NCBI GenBank assembly: GCA_029532625.1
Contig: JARFXM010000004.1
Location: forward strand, 3,720,001-3,784,000
Direction of reading: 5' to 3'
DNA from: Lomentospora prolificans
Lineage: Eukaryota > Ascomycota > Sordariomycetes > Microascales > Microascaceae
Length of the DNA stretch: 64,000 bases
This document shows, piece after piece, positions 34,364-45,252 of this stretch. Every line of letters starts with the position of its first letter. The stretch's first letter is position 1. The position numbers were made by a program, and so were the translations under genes. A model generated the notes under the pieces. The model saw only the letters and a list, made by a program, of their open reading frames with translations, did no database searches and had not been told where the DNA came from.

Positions 34364-35550
34364 ATGTCTGCCAACCCGAACACCCCTCCCCTCCTCGATC
34401 TTACGATCGACAACATCACTCCCAACACGAATCGCATCAACTCCCAGTCCTCCAATGCCCGTCTCACGTACCTCATGACCCGCTTGGTCACCCATCTCCA
34501 CGACTTTGCGCGCGAGACCCGCCTCAGCACCGACGAGTGGATGCACGCCCTCAACTTCCTCGTTCAGTGCGGCCAGATTAGCAGTGATGTCAGACATGTA
34601 GGTGCTAGCCTTTATATCGTGTTTGCGCCCTTCCTCAGCAGCCGGTATTTTTGCTTGCTTCTTGGGGAGATCCCCGTTCGCTAACACGGAAGCTAGGAAT
34701 TCATCCTCCTCTCCGACATTTTGGGTCTCTCTCTTCTGGTCGACAGCATCAACCACCCCAAGCCCCCCGACTCTACTGAGGGCTCCGTCCTAGGACCCTT
34801 CCACACCCACGACGCGCCCACTCTCGATAACGGCTCAAAGATGGCTTACGACCCCAAGGGCGAGCCGCTCTTTTGCCTCTGCACAGTCAAGGACCGCCAC
34901 GGTAACCCCATCCAAGGTGTCAAGATCGACATCTGGGAGACTGACAGTACGGGCCACTACGACGTCCAGCATGAGGGCAGGGACGAGCCTAGCGAGCGTT
35001 GCGTCATGGTCTCCGACGAAAATGGAATGTTCTGGTTCGAGTGCATCAAGCCTGTCAGCTACCCTATCCCCCACGACGGCCCCGTTGGGAAGCTCCTTGA
35101 GAAGCTGAACCGCCACTGCTGGAGGCCCGCACATCTTCACTTTATGTTTGAAAAGGAGGGCTGGGATCATCTGATCACGTAAGTCAAACATTGCGAGCCC
35201 ATTGCGAGCACCTTGATCAAGTCGTTGCAATACTGGCAAAAAAAAGAAGAGCGCGCGCTAACACCTGGATGATTTTTAGTGCCCTCTATATTAGGGGCGA
35301 CCCTTATGAGACTACCGATGCCGTTTTCGGTGTGAAGAAGAGCCTAATCGTTGATCTAGATACCGTTGACAAGGACATTGCCCAGAAATACGGCGTCAAG
35401 GAAGGTATCCTCTACCTAAAGCAGGACTTCGTGCTTGTCACGGAGCAGGAGACTCAGGAACTCCGGGACCAAAACGCCCGCGAGGCTATCGAGAAACTCG
35501 GTTTAAAAGTCAAGCTTGTCGACCACTTACCTGTCCCCGATTTGGATTAG
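34364..35550 (+). CDS. Intradiol ring-cleavage dioxygenase (catechol / hydroxyquinol 1,2-dioxygenase), 328 aa
   Basis: Three exons: 34364-34597, 34697-35178, 35280-35550; introns 99 and 101 nt. The product opens catechol or 1,2,4-trihydroxybenzene between the two hydroxyls using non-heme Fe(III), feeding aromatic breakdown (beta-ketoadipate-type pathways), probably in the cytosol. The N-terminal dimerisation domain (about 25-105) is followed by the beta-sandwich catalytic domain. The four iron ligands are visible and correctly spaced: Y166 (GHYDVQ), Y200 (SYPIP), H224 and H226 (RPAHLHF). Sequence alone does not separate catechol from hydroxyquinol activity; the YPIPHDGPVGKLL block looks closer to hydroxyquinol enzymes, a weak preference. 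No other aromatic-catabolic gene is adjacent. Confidence 0.93.
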
Positions 35551-35687
35551 TCCTGCAGGTGCAGGCCTCTAGATGAAACGGTGGAACGATTCTTGGAGGG
35601 TTGACGGGTTCGAGTGTGTTTTCACCAGACCAGGGAGGTGTCGGCTGCTGACTTCTGTATTGTTCAGTTTTCTTCTTTTTCTTCTTC

Positions 35688-35715
35688 TTTTTTTTTTTTT
35701 TTTTTTTTTTTTTTT
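35688..35715 (+). repeat. T homopolymer (28 nt) between convergent genes
   Basis: A run of 28 T residues, preceded by T-rich CTTCTT units from about 35669, in the 176-bp gap between the stop codons of the dioxygenase and the TRM44-like gene. Confidence 0.95.
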
Positions 35716-35726
35716 GGGTTTGGTAT

Positions 35727-37223
35727 TCAATGACCTCTGGGACCTGTTTTGAGGAGTTTGGACACATTCTCATAGTAACCCGCCGTGCCGCCATACTTGG
35801 CAATAATAGGCTCGAGGGCTACTGTGCCTGTGCGCTTCCTGCCGAGCACCGCTGTGTTTCGCGTGCTGGGAATGCGGAGCACCACGGATTCCACTTCAAA
35901 CAAGCATTCTTCTGCGAGCCTGGATACCCAGGCTACGAGGCTCGCATACGCCGATTTACCGTTCGTGCCGTCTTTTGGGGGAGGGGCCCGGAATTTGGCG
36001 CCACTGAGGTTGTGGCTACAGCAGGGTATCATGATGAACGGGCAGTCAGACTGGGCAGCTAAGATGGGGGTCCACGGCGTCAACTCATCAGCATGGTTAG
36101 AGACAATGAAAGTTCCTTTTGCGAAGAGACCGTCGTGTATAATAGCATCGGGATCCTCTAGCTGGTGGCCTTCTCCGGCCGAGCCGGTGGTCATCGCAAA
36201 CGTCGGAAGAAGTACGCGGACCTGAAGTGAGTCCTTGGCGCCATCGGATAGCTGGGCTCCTGGGGCGGAGGTGGGCATGTTGTACTGCAGCCATGATTTC
36301 CTACTCCGCGCATCGAAGCCCCAGCCAGAATATCCTTCCTTGCGAAGGATGTGCACGAGCAAGCCGTTTCCGCAACCGATGTCAACGAAGCCGGGAAACT
36401 CCTTTCCTTTGTACATATCTTCCCATAGCTCTATAAGGAAGGCGGCGATGCCAATGTCTTCGAAGACGTGCTTGGAAGGGTCCGTTTGTTCGGCCCACGT
36501 AGCCATGAGCTCCTTGGCATACTTGGTCCTAAGTTGAGTATGCCTGTCCTGTAGTCTCTCCCGAGGTATGATGTTGTCCGGATTCGGGACGCGCTTCACG
36601 TAGCCGGTGACGGCTCCTTGTCCGTGCTTGTGCAGATGTTGGAGGAGCATTAGCGCGGTGCGCTGCACCTTGTTGCTGGACCGCAGATCATCGCTATCAA
36701 AGTGCCAGAGATGCACCGAGACCGTCCCGGTTGACGCCGTCGTATCCCATTCATGGAGATGGGCTATTCCGCGAACTTGGGGATGGTAAAAAGGCGATTC
36801 TTCCGGGGTGGATATGTGAGGAAAATACACTACTATTGCCCGAACACAGCCCTCTCGTTCTTGAGATTTGAGGAACAAGCAGGTCTGCTCAAGTGGGTTA
36901 TCCCGATTAGGGTTTCGCGGAATTAATCTCCTCACAAGCCCTTTTTCGAGATCGAAGCCCTCAAAAGATGTTCCAAAGCTTCGGCCCTGCGCAACAAAAG
37001 ATTCGCGAGGGATGCAACCCTCTTCTTCTGCCAGTATGTCGGCACGAAATAACCAAGATGAGTTGTAGTTGGGGTTCAGTACAAAGCGACTCATCACCTT
37101 GAAGAAGGTCTCCGAGTCGAACGAGCACTCATGCTCGACGACGGGGGTCCAGGTGTTCCCATCAACATCGTGAAGTACTGGAACGGCATCCGGTTCAAAA
37201 TGCCGAGGCGTAAAAGAAACCAT
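35727..37223 (-). CDS. TRM44: TRM44-like tRNA (uracil-2'-O-)-methyltransferase, 498 aa
   Basis: Single exon from ATG 37223 (MVSFTPRHFE) to TGA 35727. In yeast Trm44 uses S-adenosylmethionine to make 2'-O-methyluridine at position 44 of tRNA-Ser in the cytoplasm. The SAM-binding motif FVDIGCGNGLLVHIL is at about 279-293, followed by the family-typical GWGFDARSRKSW. A later PCCSHNLSGAKFR block lies in the catalytic region. The N-terminal half (WTPVVEHECSFDSETF and a GIAHLHEW segment) matches the family layout. Convergent with the dioxygenase, with 176 bp between the stop codons. Confidence 0.9.
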   Translation of the reverse strand: MVSFTPRHFEPDAVPVLHDVDGNTWTPVVEHECSFDSETFFKVMSRFVLNPNYNSSWLFRADILAEEEGCIPRESFVAQGRSFGTSFEGFDLEKGLVRRLIPRNPNRDNPLEQTCLFLKSQEREGCVRAIVVYFPHISTPEESPFYHPQVRGIAHLHEWDTTASTGTVSVHLWHFDSDDLRSSNKVQRTALMLLQHLHKHGQGAVTGYVKRVPNPDNIIPRERLQDRHTQLRTKYAKELMATWAEQTDPSKHVFEDIGIAAFLIELWEDMYKGKEFPGFVDIGCGNGLLVHILRKEGYSGWGFDARSRKSWLQYNMPTSAPGAQLSDGAKDSLQVRVLLPTFAMTTGSAGEGHQLEDPDAIIHDGLFAKGTFIVSNHADELTPWTPILAAQSDCPFIMIPCCSHNLSGAKFRAPPPKDGTNGKSAYASLVAWVSRLAEECLFEVESVVLRIPSTRNTAVLGRKRTGTVALEPIIAKYGGTAGYYENVSKLLKTGPRGH

Positions 37224-37676
37224 GGTATGGTCTTGTCTATACTTTGCGGGCTCTTCGCAGGAACCACATGGACTGTAAAATCTGGGACCAAAACGAGGGG
37301 TTGGTGGCTACACAGGCGAAGATGAAAATTTCGGTCGCATTGACGTCAGAGCAGCGGGAGATGCCGACCCGCGCAATTTTATCCTACCGCCCCTGGCCGT
37401 CCAGCCAGCCAGCGATGTCCGTTCACTGGCGTTCGGGGGACTTCTAACCCCTGGCGGATCCACGGCTGGCCAGCGGTAACCCCTCAATGCTGCCCTTCAA
37501 TGTTGCCCCCTGTTCTGCTCGGCCCTCTCGTCCCCGCACTTCGGCGTTGCCTTTCTGCTCAGTTAGCACAGCTGGCTGGTGCTGATCATGCCTTTTGGTG
37601 CGGGCAAGGGCAATACTAGGGGGCTCGGGTGTCAAAGCATGACTGAGAATAACCTTAGGGTGTGAGGAGGGAAAAG

Positions 37677-37712
<36 letters not shown>

Positions 37713-38955
37713 GGGCTTCGAATGAGTTCTTCGGACTAGACGGTCGAAGAGAGGCGTCGAAGGCGAGACCTCGCGTCCATTTTTTTAGTCACTGCTGAGC
37801 CCCGCGGGTACAAGTTATCGCCTGTCCCGAGCACTGTGCTCAGGAGACCATTATGTCCCGCCAGCCAACGCGCGGTTGCTCCTACAGCCGGCGAGCTTTT
37901 TAGAGTTCGGATGACCAGTTTTTCTAGACTAGGCAGGCCAACTCGGAGTCATAAAACGATGGCTGCCAGACCACCATCGGACTGCGCCGGGGGAGAAAGG
38001 TTTGTCACTGTTGAGACAGGGATCCAACCACATCGACAGCTCACCGGGCGCTGACGGTCAAACAAAGAATGGCATTTTGAATTAAATGCTCATTCGTGGG
38101 GGGCGGAGCCGCTTTCGCTCAATCTTTCTGAATTCCAAAAAAAGAGGGTGTTCGTGTACAGCGACTAGGTGATGTACTTGGAGCTGTTGTCAAAGGTGCT
38201 GCGCAAGTGACGTCGAGATGAGCGTCAAACTGGCTTCGGGAGAACATGACGGTCAGGTCACTGCTTTTGTGTTGGTACCTGAGTACTTCGTAGTTGGTGA
38301 GCTCTACCTTCGTACTCTGTATGTGCTCCCTCATCCTGCCCTGCTGGCCCGGGGTTAGATAGTGCATGCACACTGTATCAAGGTTCGCCCGAGAATAGAA
38401 ATGCCATGGAGGCCACCTGTGCAGGCTGTGCCAGCGTCGAGAGTTGGCAAATAGAGCGGGCCCTCGGCGCCTTCTTTGACTTCGCCAGCCAGCTTTACCC
38501 GCTTGCTTCACTTGGGGTACATGTTAATCTAGCCAGCAGCCTGGAGAGCGCGAGTCTTGGAGAGTGGAGGTTGAGAGGGCGACAGTGGCGAAAACCCCGT
38601 GACACCGTGCGGATCTGCAGCTCGCACCATGGCTAGTCTTTTTTAACTCCAGGCCCCAGAATCTCTTTGTCGAGAAGTTTCTTGCCACTCCTCCCCCTTC
38701 CTTTAAACACCATCAGCACCACTTCGGACGCGCCTTAAATACCTTCCAGCCTCAGCTTTCTTGTAAACCCACTCTTCTCAACTCTCCCATCAACCCCCAA
38801 GCACAATCTTTCAATCAGGCTTTTTCCTCAAGGAACTCTAGCAACTTTCCAACTCCGGAATATTTTACTACAGCGAGACACGTAGTCTGTCGCTGACCCC
38901 TCAGAGTTCAACTCGGCAAACCCATTTCCCACAGTAACCCCCAAAACACGAGTTT
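37224..38955. other. 1.7-kb intergenic region with a 33-nt A tract and CCAGC/GCTGG words
   Basis: Divergent promoter region of TRM44 and eIF1. It contains an A33 homopolymer (37677-37709), repeated CCAGCCAGC / GCTGGCTGG / GCTGGCCAGC words (37401-37413, 37465-37474, 37571-37579, 38484-38493) and, just before eIF1, TTAAAT near 38735 followed by a CT-rich leader typical of strongly expressed fungal genes. No supportable gene. Confidence 0.4.
37677..37709 (+). repeat. A homopolymer (33 nt)
   Basis: Thirty-three consecutive A residues. No flanking target duplication or coding remnant of a retroelement is seen beside it, so it is called simply a homopolymer. Confidence 0.95.
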
Positions 38956-39723
38956 ATGTCAATCGAAAATCTCAAGACCTACGGTATGTCTTCGTCCCTT
39001 CTCCCTTGAGCGAGCTCTCGTGTTACCATCAACCCCGTCAAGCCAAGCGGCCTCTGCTTGTTCTTGCAGAGCTTTATCTCGAGCACGACCACACCCCTCT
39101 CTCTGCCTTGTTTTGATTGCAGATTTTACCCCTCATCGTCTTATCTGACGACCTTGGACGCACCTCTCGCGCACACAACCTACCCCTCCACCACCACGAT
39201 GCCGAAAATTCAAAAGCTCGATAAACTAACATTGCAATAATAGATCCCTTCGCCGAGGCCGACGAAGACACAGGAGAAACAAAGCAGACGCAGAATTACA
39301 TTCATATACGTATTCAACGTACGACCCGCCCACCTCCCTATCCTTTGGGCCCTTCGGGGGTTGTGCAAGACCACTGCAAGACCAACTGGCTAATACTTTT
39401 TCTTTCCTACAGAGCGCAATGGCCGTAAGACCTTGACCACGGTCCAAGGTCTTCCTAAAAAATTTGACCAGAAGAAGATCCTCAAGGTCATCAAGAAGAA
39501 GTTCGGTACGTCGATACGAACCCTAGGCTATGGCCGGCCTGCAGAGCACTAACGGTTGTGTTTGTTTTCTCTAGCTTGCAATGGCACCATTGTCAATGAC
39601 ACCGAGATGGGCGAGGTGATCCAGCTCCAAGGTGATCAGCGCAAAGATGTCCAAGAGTTTCTGACCGACAAGAAGGAGGGCCTTGAGCTCGACCCCAAGA
39701 CCATCAAGGTCCATGGATTCTAA
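38956..39723 (+). CDS. SUI1: Translation initiation factor eIF1 (SUI1), 114 aa
   Basis: Four exons: 38956-38983 (28 nt), 39244-39318, 39413-39505, 39575-39723; introns 260, 94 and 69 nt. eIF1 binds the 40S ribosomal P-site region and controls start-codon selection. The protein MSIENLKTYDPFAEADEDTG... has the SUI1 fold with RNGRKTLTTVQGLP, KKILKVIKKKFACNGTIV, GEVIQLQGDQR and the C-terminal IKVHGF, and the length fits the family. The first intron (260 nt) is long for this genome; long first introns near the start codon are common in highly expressed fungal translation genes. A CT-rich leader upstream supports high expression. Confidence 0.97.
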
Positions 39724-40670
39724 CCCCTCGCTGCCATGCCGGCGTGTCGCCTTGCGACCGCGTTCTCGGTGGGAATGACTGGGTTTGTTTTCCTTTTGGG
39801 GCGTCTCTGAAAAATGGCCGGGCCCTTGCTAGTTCGAGTCGTGCCGACTTTCGACGTGCGTGGGCCCTTCCTGTCCTCGTAAACTTCTTCATTGAAGAAA
39901 TCCGAGTCATGGCCCACCAGAGAACTGTCCATGGGCTGCACGGGGTCCTGTCGGGCTTTCCCTTGCCTGCCAGGCCCGCGCCGGTCGCACATCCCGGGAC
40001 AAGGGATCTCTGGTGTCGAAATCGAGGAGGATACGAGCTGAGGCGAATAACGTTATTATGGAATCTTGTTCTAGCTAGCTCCAAGCGGTGTTGTATCGTT
40101 CGATGCTACTGCTAGGGGATAGCGGCGATTCAGGATTTGTTTTTAGGGTGACGTGTGATACGCTCGTTTCCGCATCAAGCATGTCGAGTCGTCGTATGAG
40201 CAATTGACATAATAATAATTATTCCACCTAACTTGTCGTTCCATAACCTCGGGATATTTCCACGTACTACTATGAAAAGCCTGGTCGCCATCTTGGCATA
40301 TGCAGGTTTCGCTTCTCTATTGAGACTAGCTTGGTCCTCCTTTTCATCAACTGGGCTGTCGAATCCTCACGAGTAATTCGCAATATATTCAAGCCTTAGC
40401 TACAAGGGTATACTCGACTATGATGTGGGGTATCGGTGATGAAGCTATCAAGGGGGAAAATCGTACATGCCAAACAAGGGAAGGAGAAACAACAGTAGCA
40501 GGAGAAAACACGTTGCAATCAGAGAAGCCCACAAAGGCAAAATAAAAGGCCGCTACAGAGATGGAGGAATCGGTCCAAAAGGCGACAAGGAAATAAACGG
40601 GAAATATCCAGTGGCCCGCTCATCCTCTTTCAACACCTCTTATCTTCTCCTGCTTCCGACTTGAAAAATC
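39724..40670. other. Intergenic region between convergent genes
   Basis: 3' ends of eIF1 (+) and EOS1 (-). Open frames here (for example 39744-40115) have no recognisable features. An AT-rich patch with AATAATAATAATT is at about 40210-40225. Confidence 0.4.
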
Positions 40671-41867
40671 TTAAGGCTCCGCGGGTTCTACCTGGGCAGC
40701 CATGGTGGTCCTCCTCGCAGCCGTCCTCAGCTCCCTCACCAACCGACGAGCCATAGCTAGGAGGGGTATCTCGGGGAAGTCCGGGTGATGCTGCTGGGTG
40801 TAGAGGAGTGAAAGGAGAGCGACCATGGAGAGGAAGCTGGCGATGGAGAAGACGTTTATGGAGGTGGATGTTTCTTTGCGAATCGTTATCTGTTGGTGGG
40901 TAATGTGGTAGAGGATTGTGAGCATCTGCGGAGAGGAGGGCAACTTTTTGTTAGCTTGTTTTCGCTTCGAGTTTCTTTGGCGGGCATCAGGGGTGGGGAT
41001 TTGACGGAGTGGATGCTAGACACGTACCGTTGCAATGCCTATCCATCCGGGAAGAAGGAGGCGACTGTCTCGAAACCCGCCAATGAGGGCGAGCACGCTC
41101 GAGGTAAGGTAGGCATTGATGGCGTTTATGGTGAGGAGGCGGACAATGGTCGCCTGGGGAGTATAGTTGATCAACCTAGAGAGGGGAGTATGGAGCTTAG
41201 CATGATGCATACTGTATACAATAGCGCACGTGCGGGGTTTCCATGGCTCTCCTACCAGCGTGACATGAGGCAATCGGTGAAAAAGAACGATAGGTAGCCC
41301 GCGGCCGAGCACTAAGACGATAATCGTGAGTTAGCATGAGACGTTCCCACGTGGAGAGAGCACTCGTTGCCTAGGAGGGGCTCCCGGAAAGCACACGAGG
41401 GCCATGATGCCATAGTGTGGAAAGGTGGAACGCACCCAGATACATGCCAAGGCGGAGGCGGTTTCTGAGAACCCCCAGCGACGCCCTTCCACAAAGCTAG
41501 ATATCACACCATCGAGGAGGAGTAAAGCGGATGGCCATCCCCACGCCAGGGCGGGGGCGACGGACAGCAGGCGGCTGGCGAAGAGGAGAAAGTGCCACGA
41601 TTTCGGTACATTGAGGGCGACGGCGACGCGCGGGGCTAATATCGAGGAGGGCAGGTAACTCTGGGCCTTTTGGCGAGGCCGAGAGGAGTTTCTCGACGGG
41701 GGCGAGTTGGTATTGGCGGCTGTCGAGGAGGCGGCCCCGTTGGCCGAAGGGGTTGTCGCGGGAAGGTTGGCGGGTCGAGAAGCTGACGCTGGAGAGTTGG
41801 GGGAAGTGTAACCGGTGGTGAACGATTTGCTCAATCGCGCTGTAGGCGCGGTAGAGGAGTTTGCCAT
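40671..41867 (-). CDS. EOS1: EOS1-like ER membrane protein (N-glycosylation), 296 aa
   Basis: Four exons on the minus strand: 41867-41436, 41311-41256, 41175-41028, 40925-40671; introns 124, 80 and 102 nt. The joined protein has a Ser/Pro/Ala-rich N-terminus (1-75) and four hydrophobic segments, with the family blocks VALNVPKSWHFLLFASRLLS, CSAAGYLSFFFTDCLMSRWL, NYTPQATIVRLLTINAINAYL, LLLPGWIGIAT and VFSIASFLSMV. Yeast Eos1 is an ER protein needed for normal N-glycosylation and oxidative-stress tolerance; its biochemical activity is not established. Each exon joint falls within a conserved block, which supports the model. Stop at 40671-40673. Confidence 0.9.
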
Positions 41868-43542
41868 TGGACCATTGGATCCATGGGGCGAGGAACGGAG
41901 ACGTCGAGAAGTCCCGGCTGGTTGGCGTGTCTGGAAGGGAGGTGGAGGTGTGTCCCTTTTTTTTTATGGTTCCCGCAGATTTACGTGCAGGGTTGGTTTG
42001 GAGCCTGCGGTGACGGTGATATCATGACATGGGGATAGTGAGGAAAGGCGGGTCGATCCGGGCTTGGGACAGGAGAAGGAAGTTGGAAAATAAATGCGAA
42101 GAAGGGAGAATCAGAAGATTGAAGAATACCGAGACGAAGGAAAAAGGAAGCGAAGTCGGTCGTGTGAGGTCACTGAGCAAGCAAGGTGACAACAGCGCCT
42201 GGTGGGCGGCGAGTCATTGGGTATGTATTCTAAGATCAAATGCCAAATTGGGGGACGGGAACAGGCTGGACAGGACATTAGCTCAAATGGGATGGAAAGG
42301 GACAGGCAGGGAAGCCTAAGCAGGGGTTTTACAGCCCAATATATGGTGGGTGGGGGCTGGCCAGCTATCCTCGTTCATGGGAATCCGGTTCCATTGGAAT
42401 GGGGAAACCGCCAGCATCACATCAATGGTTAGGCTCGCCCTAGGGAACGCAGCTTGCATCGACCTCGATTGATCAATTGCGCGCTGTTTTGGGGTGGGAA
42501 TGGACAGCGTCAATTGATCAATCCTTGGAAGGGCCTCGCGTGCTCCTTATCCTACTTTGAATAGCTCTAGTCTCCAGTTGAGTGTTCTCTGGAAACTTTC
42601 AGCGTCTAGCCAAGCTATTGACGCTGTTGCCAGGCACGAGCACCTGATTACGCGTACCAACGTAAGGCACCGTTGGTACTTGAGCCCTCGTGTGAGATGC
42701 ATCCATCCTTAGACCACGAGCCCAGTTAAGGAGGTCGAAGCAAGGCTTGCGGATCCTTTCACTTTTCGCCTTGCCAATATGATGCAATTGGTCTAACTTC
42801 AGGGGGAGATCAAACCGGCGATTCACTCGACAAGAATACAAAAGGCCTTCGTCAAAGGAGGGGATATTTTTGCTAGTCTGTCAATACCATTAACTACCCT
42901 TGTACGTTGAAGGTCTCAGTCAGGAGCATAGTAAATGCAGCCAGCATTAAAGTTTAGGAGGGGGGGGTCTCAGACGGGCGCCCTTCGAAAGGGAAAAAGG
43001 CAGAAAAAAAATATTGGAGCATGGCGACAGATAATCCGCGCGAGACAAACCCAATTGTCCAATGTCATCGAACAACACCCTTTTCGTATTCGAAGACGAG
43101 ATATGTCTTAGACCCTTGGTATGTGCCAGCAACAAGAAAAGAGCCACACGGCCACTCCGCTGGCTGGCAGACCACTAAAGTTGATATCAGCTGGCACATG
43201 ACGCGCCCGGCGTCCAGCACAATCCACCTTCAATTGACCAGCCAGGCACTCCGCCAAGACCCGCGCCCTGCCAGCGGTACAAGGTACTCTCCTACACAAG
43301 GCGAAAAGCCTGGTTGGTCCAAGCTCCTCAAATTTTCAATCATCCGAGAAAAGAAATCTTTCCATCGTGTCAGCCTTCCGCTCCGTCAACCATACGGAGA
43401 GACCAGCCCCTCCACGAGCGATTCATTACGTGTTTCCTGTGGCGGGCGACGGCCAACTGCGAAAATAACGATAGTCGCCAATTAGATCGCCTTGCCTTGC
43501 CGACTTCCTTCCTTCTCTCCCTTTTCCCGACAGACCCTCATC
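41868..43542. other. 1.7-kb intergenic region with a 57-bp inverted repeat
   Basis: Divergent promoter region of EOS1 and mL45. Contains the inverted repeat at 42467-42523 (listed separately), GCTGGCCAGC at 42356-42365 and GCTGGCTGGC at 43159-43168. A 154-codon open frame (43021-43485) is not accepted for lack of protein-like features. No gene supported. Confidence 0.4.
42467..42523. repeat. Inverted repeat with 20-21 nt arms
   Basis: Left arm GATTGATCAATTG then CGCGCTGT (42467-42487); right arm, reverse complemented, GATTGATCAATTG then ACGCTGT (42523-42504). The outer 13 bp match perfectly and the inner CGCTGT also pairs; the loop is 16 nt. Each arm itself contains the palindromes TTGATCAA and CAATTG. 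Confidence 0.9.
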
Positions 43543-44693
43543 ATGGCCTCGGCCGCTCCTCGAGGGTTCCTCGTCCCGAGGACGACCCTCGGGATCCTAC
43601 CGCGCAAATATGGACTTGCGAGAACTTCGCCGATGCTTAGTCTAGCCACGAGGACGGCACTCCAAACGCGCACGGTGGCGAGCGTGAGAGATCTTATGCG
43701 CGAAACTAAGAACAGGGGAGATCGCGAGATGTTGAAGGGAGATGCCAAGGCGCCCACACCATCCGCCGAGATGGCCGCTTTCACCGATCAGATGAGGAAT
43801 CGCATGCTCCTTCCCGGTATGTTTCTCGCCATATAATCGCCCGCACTCCTCTCCCCCCCCAAAAAAAAAAACCACAAAACCCAATACGCGTCACTTCGCC
43901 TGGCGTTCTAGATCCACTGGACTCCCTACCTTCCTCACGTCGCATCAGACGACAAAGCTAATGCAAGGTCTCCCCAGGCACCTTTGTCCCCCTCCCCCTC
44001 TCAAAATATCCCCGCCAGCCCGGCAAATTCCTCCGCTATCTCTGGGCTACCACCCGCAGCACCTGGGAAACCCGCCTCATCACCTGGGGCTACCGCCTCC
44101 AATCCATGCCCAAAGGCTCCCTCCGCCCCGCCTTCAAACCGCAAACCCGCCAGATTGTCCCCACCGCAAAGGCCCTCCACCGCCGCCTCAATGAGGCCCT
44201 CGCCGCCGGCGACCTCACCTCCCTCCGCGAAGTCTGCCACGAGCCCCTCTACGACATGCTCTCCCGCACCATCCAGAGCCGCAACGCCAAACCCTCCTCC
44301 AGGAAGGAAAAGATGGACTGGGAGGTTGTCGAGTACCACAGCCCCTGGAGACTCCCACGCCTCGCCTACCACCGCGCTACCCTGATCCCCGAGTCCAGGT
44401 ACGGCCAGCAGGCCGCTGTCGTCACCTTTGATACCACCCAGAGGCTCACCAAGCGCGATGCCGCTACCGGCGAACCCATCAAGGGTGGCACCAAGGTCCA
44501 GAGGAAGAGGGAGAACCTCGTCATTATGAGGGCCGTGGATGGTAGGACGTACGAGCCCGAGGAGTGGAGGATATGGGGCTTCGAGCCTGACACCACGCTT
44601 CAGGCCTGGGAGTCTATGGAGAGGGGAAAGAAGTTACTCCAAACATCCGGACTGTCGAAGAGGGCGAAGGAGTTTGGTGTCGATTTGAAATAG
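43543..44693 (+). CDS. MRPL45: Mitochondrial large ribosomal subunit protein mL45 / Mba1-like, 329 aa
   Basis: Two exons: 43543-43816 and 43978-44693; intron 161 nt (GTATGT...CCCAG). The N-terminus is Arg/Ser/Thr-rich without acidic residues (mitochondrial import signal). After about residue 90 comes the Tim44-like mL45/Mba1 domain with YPRQPGKFLRYLWATTRSTWETR, RLNEALAAGDLTSLREVC and EEWRIWGFEPDTTLQAW. mL45 sits at the exit of the mitochondrial ribosome, and Mba1 helps insert newly made proteins into the inner membrane. The intron contains an A-run after a C-run (43854-43870). Convergent with the symporter gene. Confidence 0.88.
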
Positions 44694-45252
44694 AGGGCTG
44701 TCGGGCTGGGTTAGCGATTGAGGCTGTATAAGGATGTATGTACGAATTCTTGTGGAAGAGGACACAGACGTCGAAGACTCCTCAGATCGAGGGACACACT
44801 GCTCGTGCGTGTATAGATTTTGTATAAAAGAAACAAGAATAAATTTACATGTAAACAGTATGGCAAAAGTCACCGTCTGAGATATCACCAATTGAAACGA
44901 GCAGGCGGTTGGAAGCGTTGTACGTATATGACTTCTCCGACACCACAATCACAGTGTAGAGATTCTTAAGACAGTTCGAGCCCAAGGGCATCTCGATCTC
45001 TCACTCTACTGCCCACTTTACACATGCCCCGCAAAACAGTGGTATAATAAGAGGCTTGCCACAAAGGCTTCAAGGATTCCTTGAGAGCAAGAACGAATCA
45101 AAATCCAAGCGCAATTACTGCCGGTCATCCCCCGGGCCCCGGCACCCCAACAGTGGCCGTCCACAAGCCTCGTAAAAAGACCTGCCATATTCTCATTTTC
45201 AGAGCACGGCAGCAGATCCTAGCTGATCCAACCGAAGTCGAGCACCCATTAT
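44694..45252. other. Intergenic region between convergent genes
   Basis: 3' regions of mL45 (+) and the symporter (-), AT-rich at 44815-44860. No gene seen. Confidence 0.4.

Noticed and set aside
43021..43485. Plus-strand open frame, 154 codons upstream of mL45
   Set aside because: Composition like random sequence and located in the promoter; ends before the real start.
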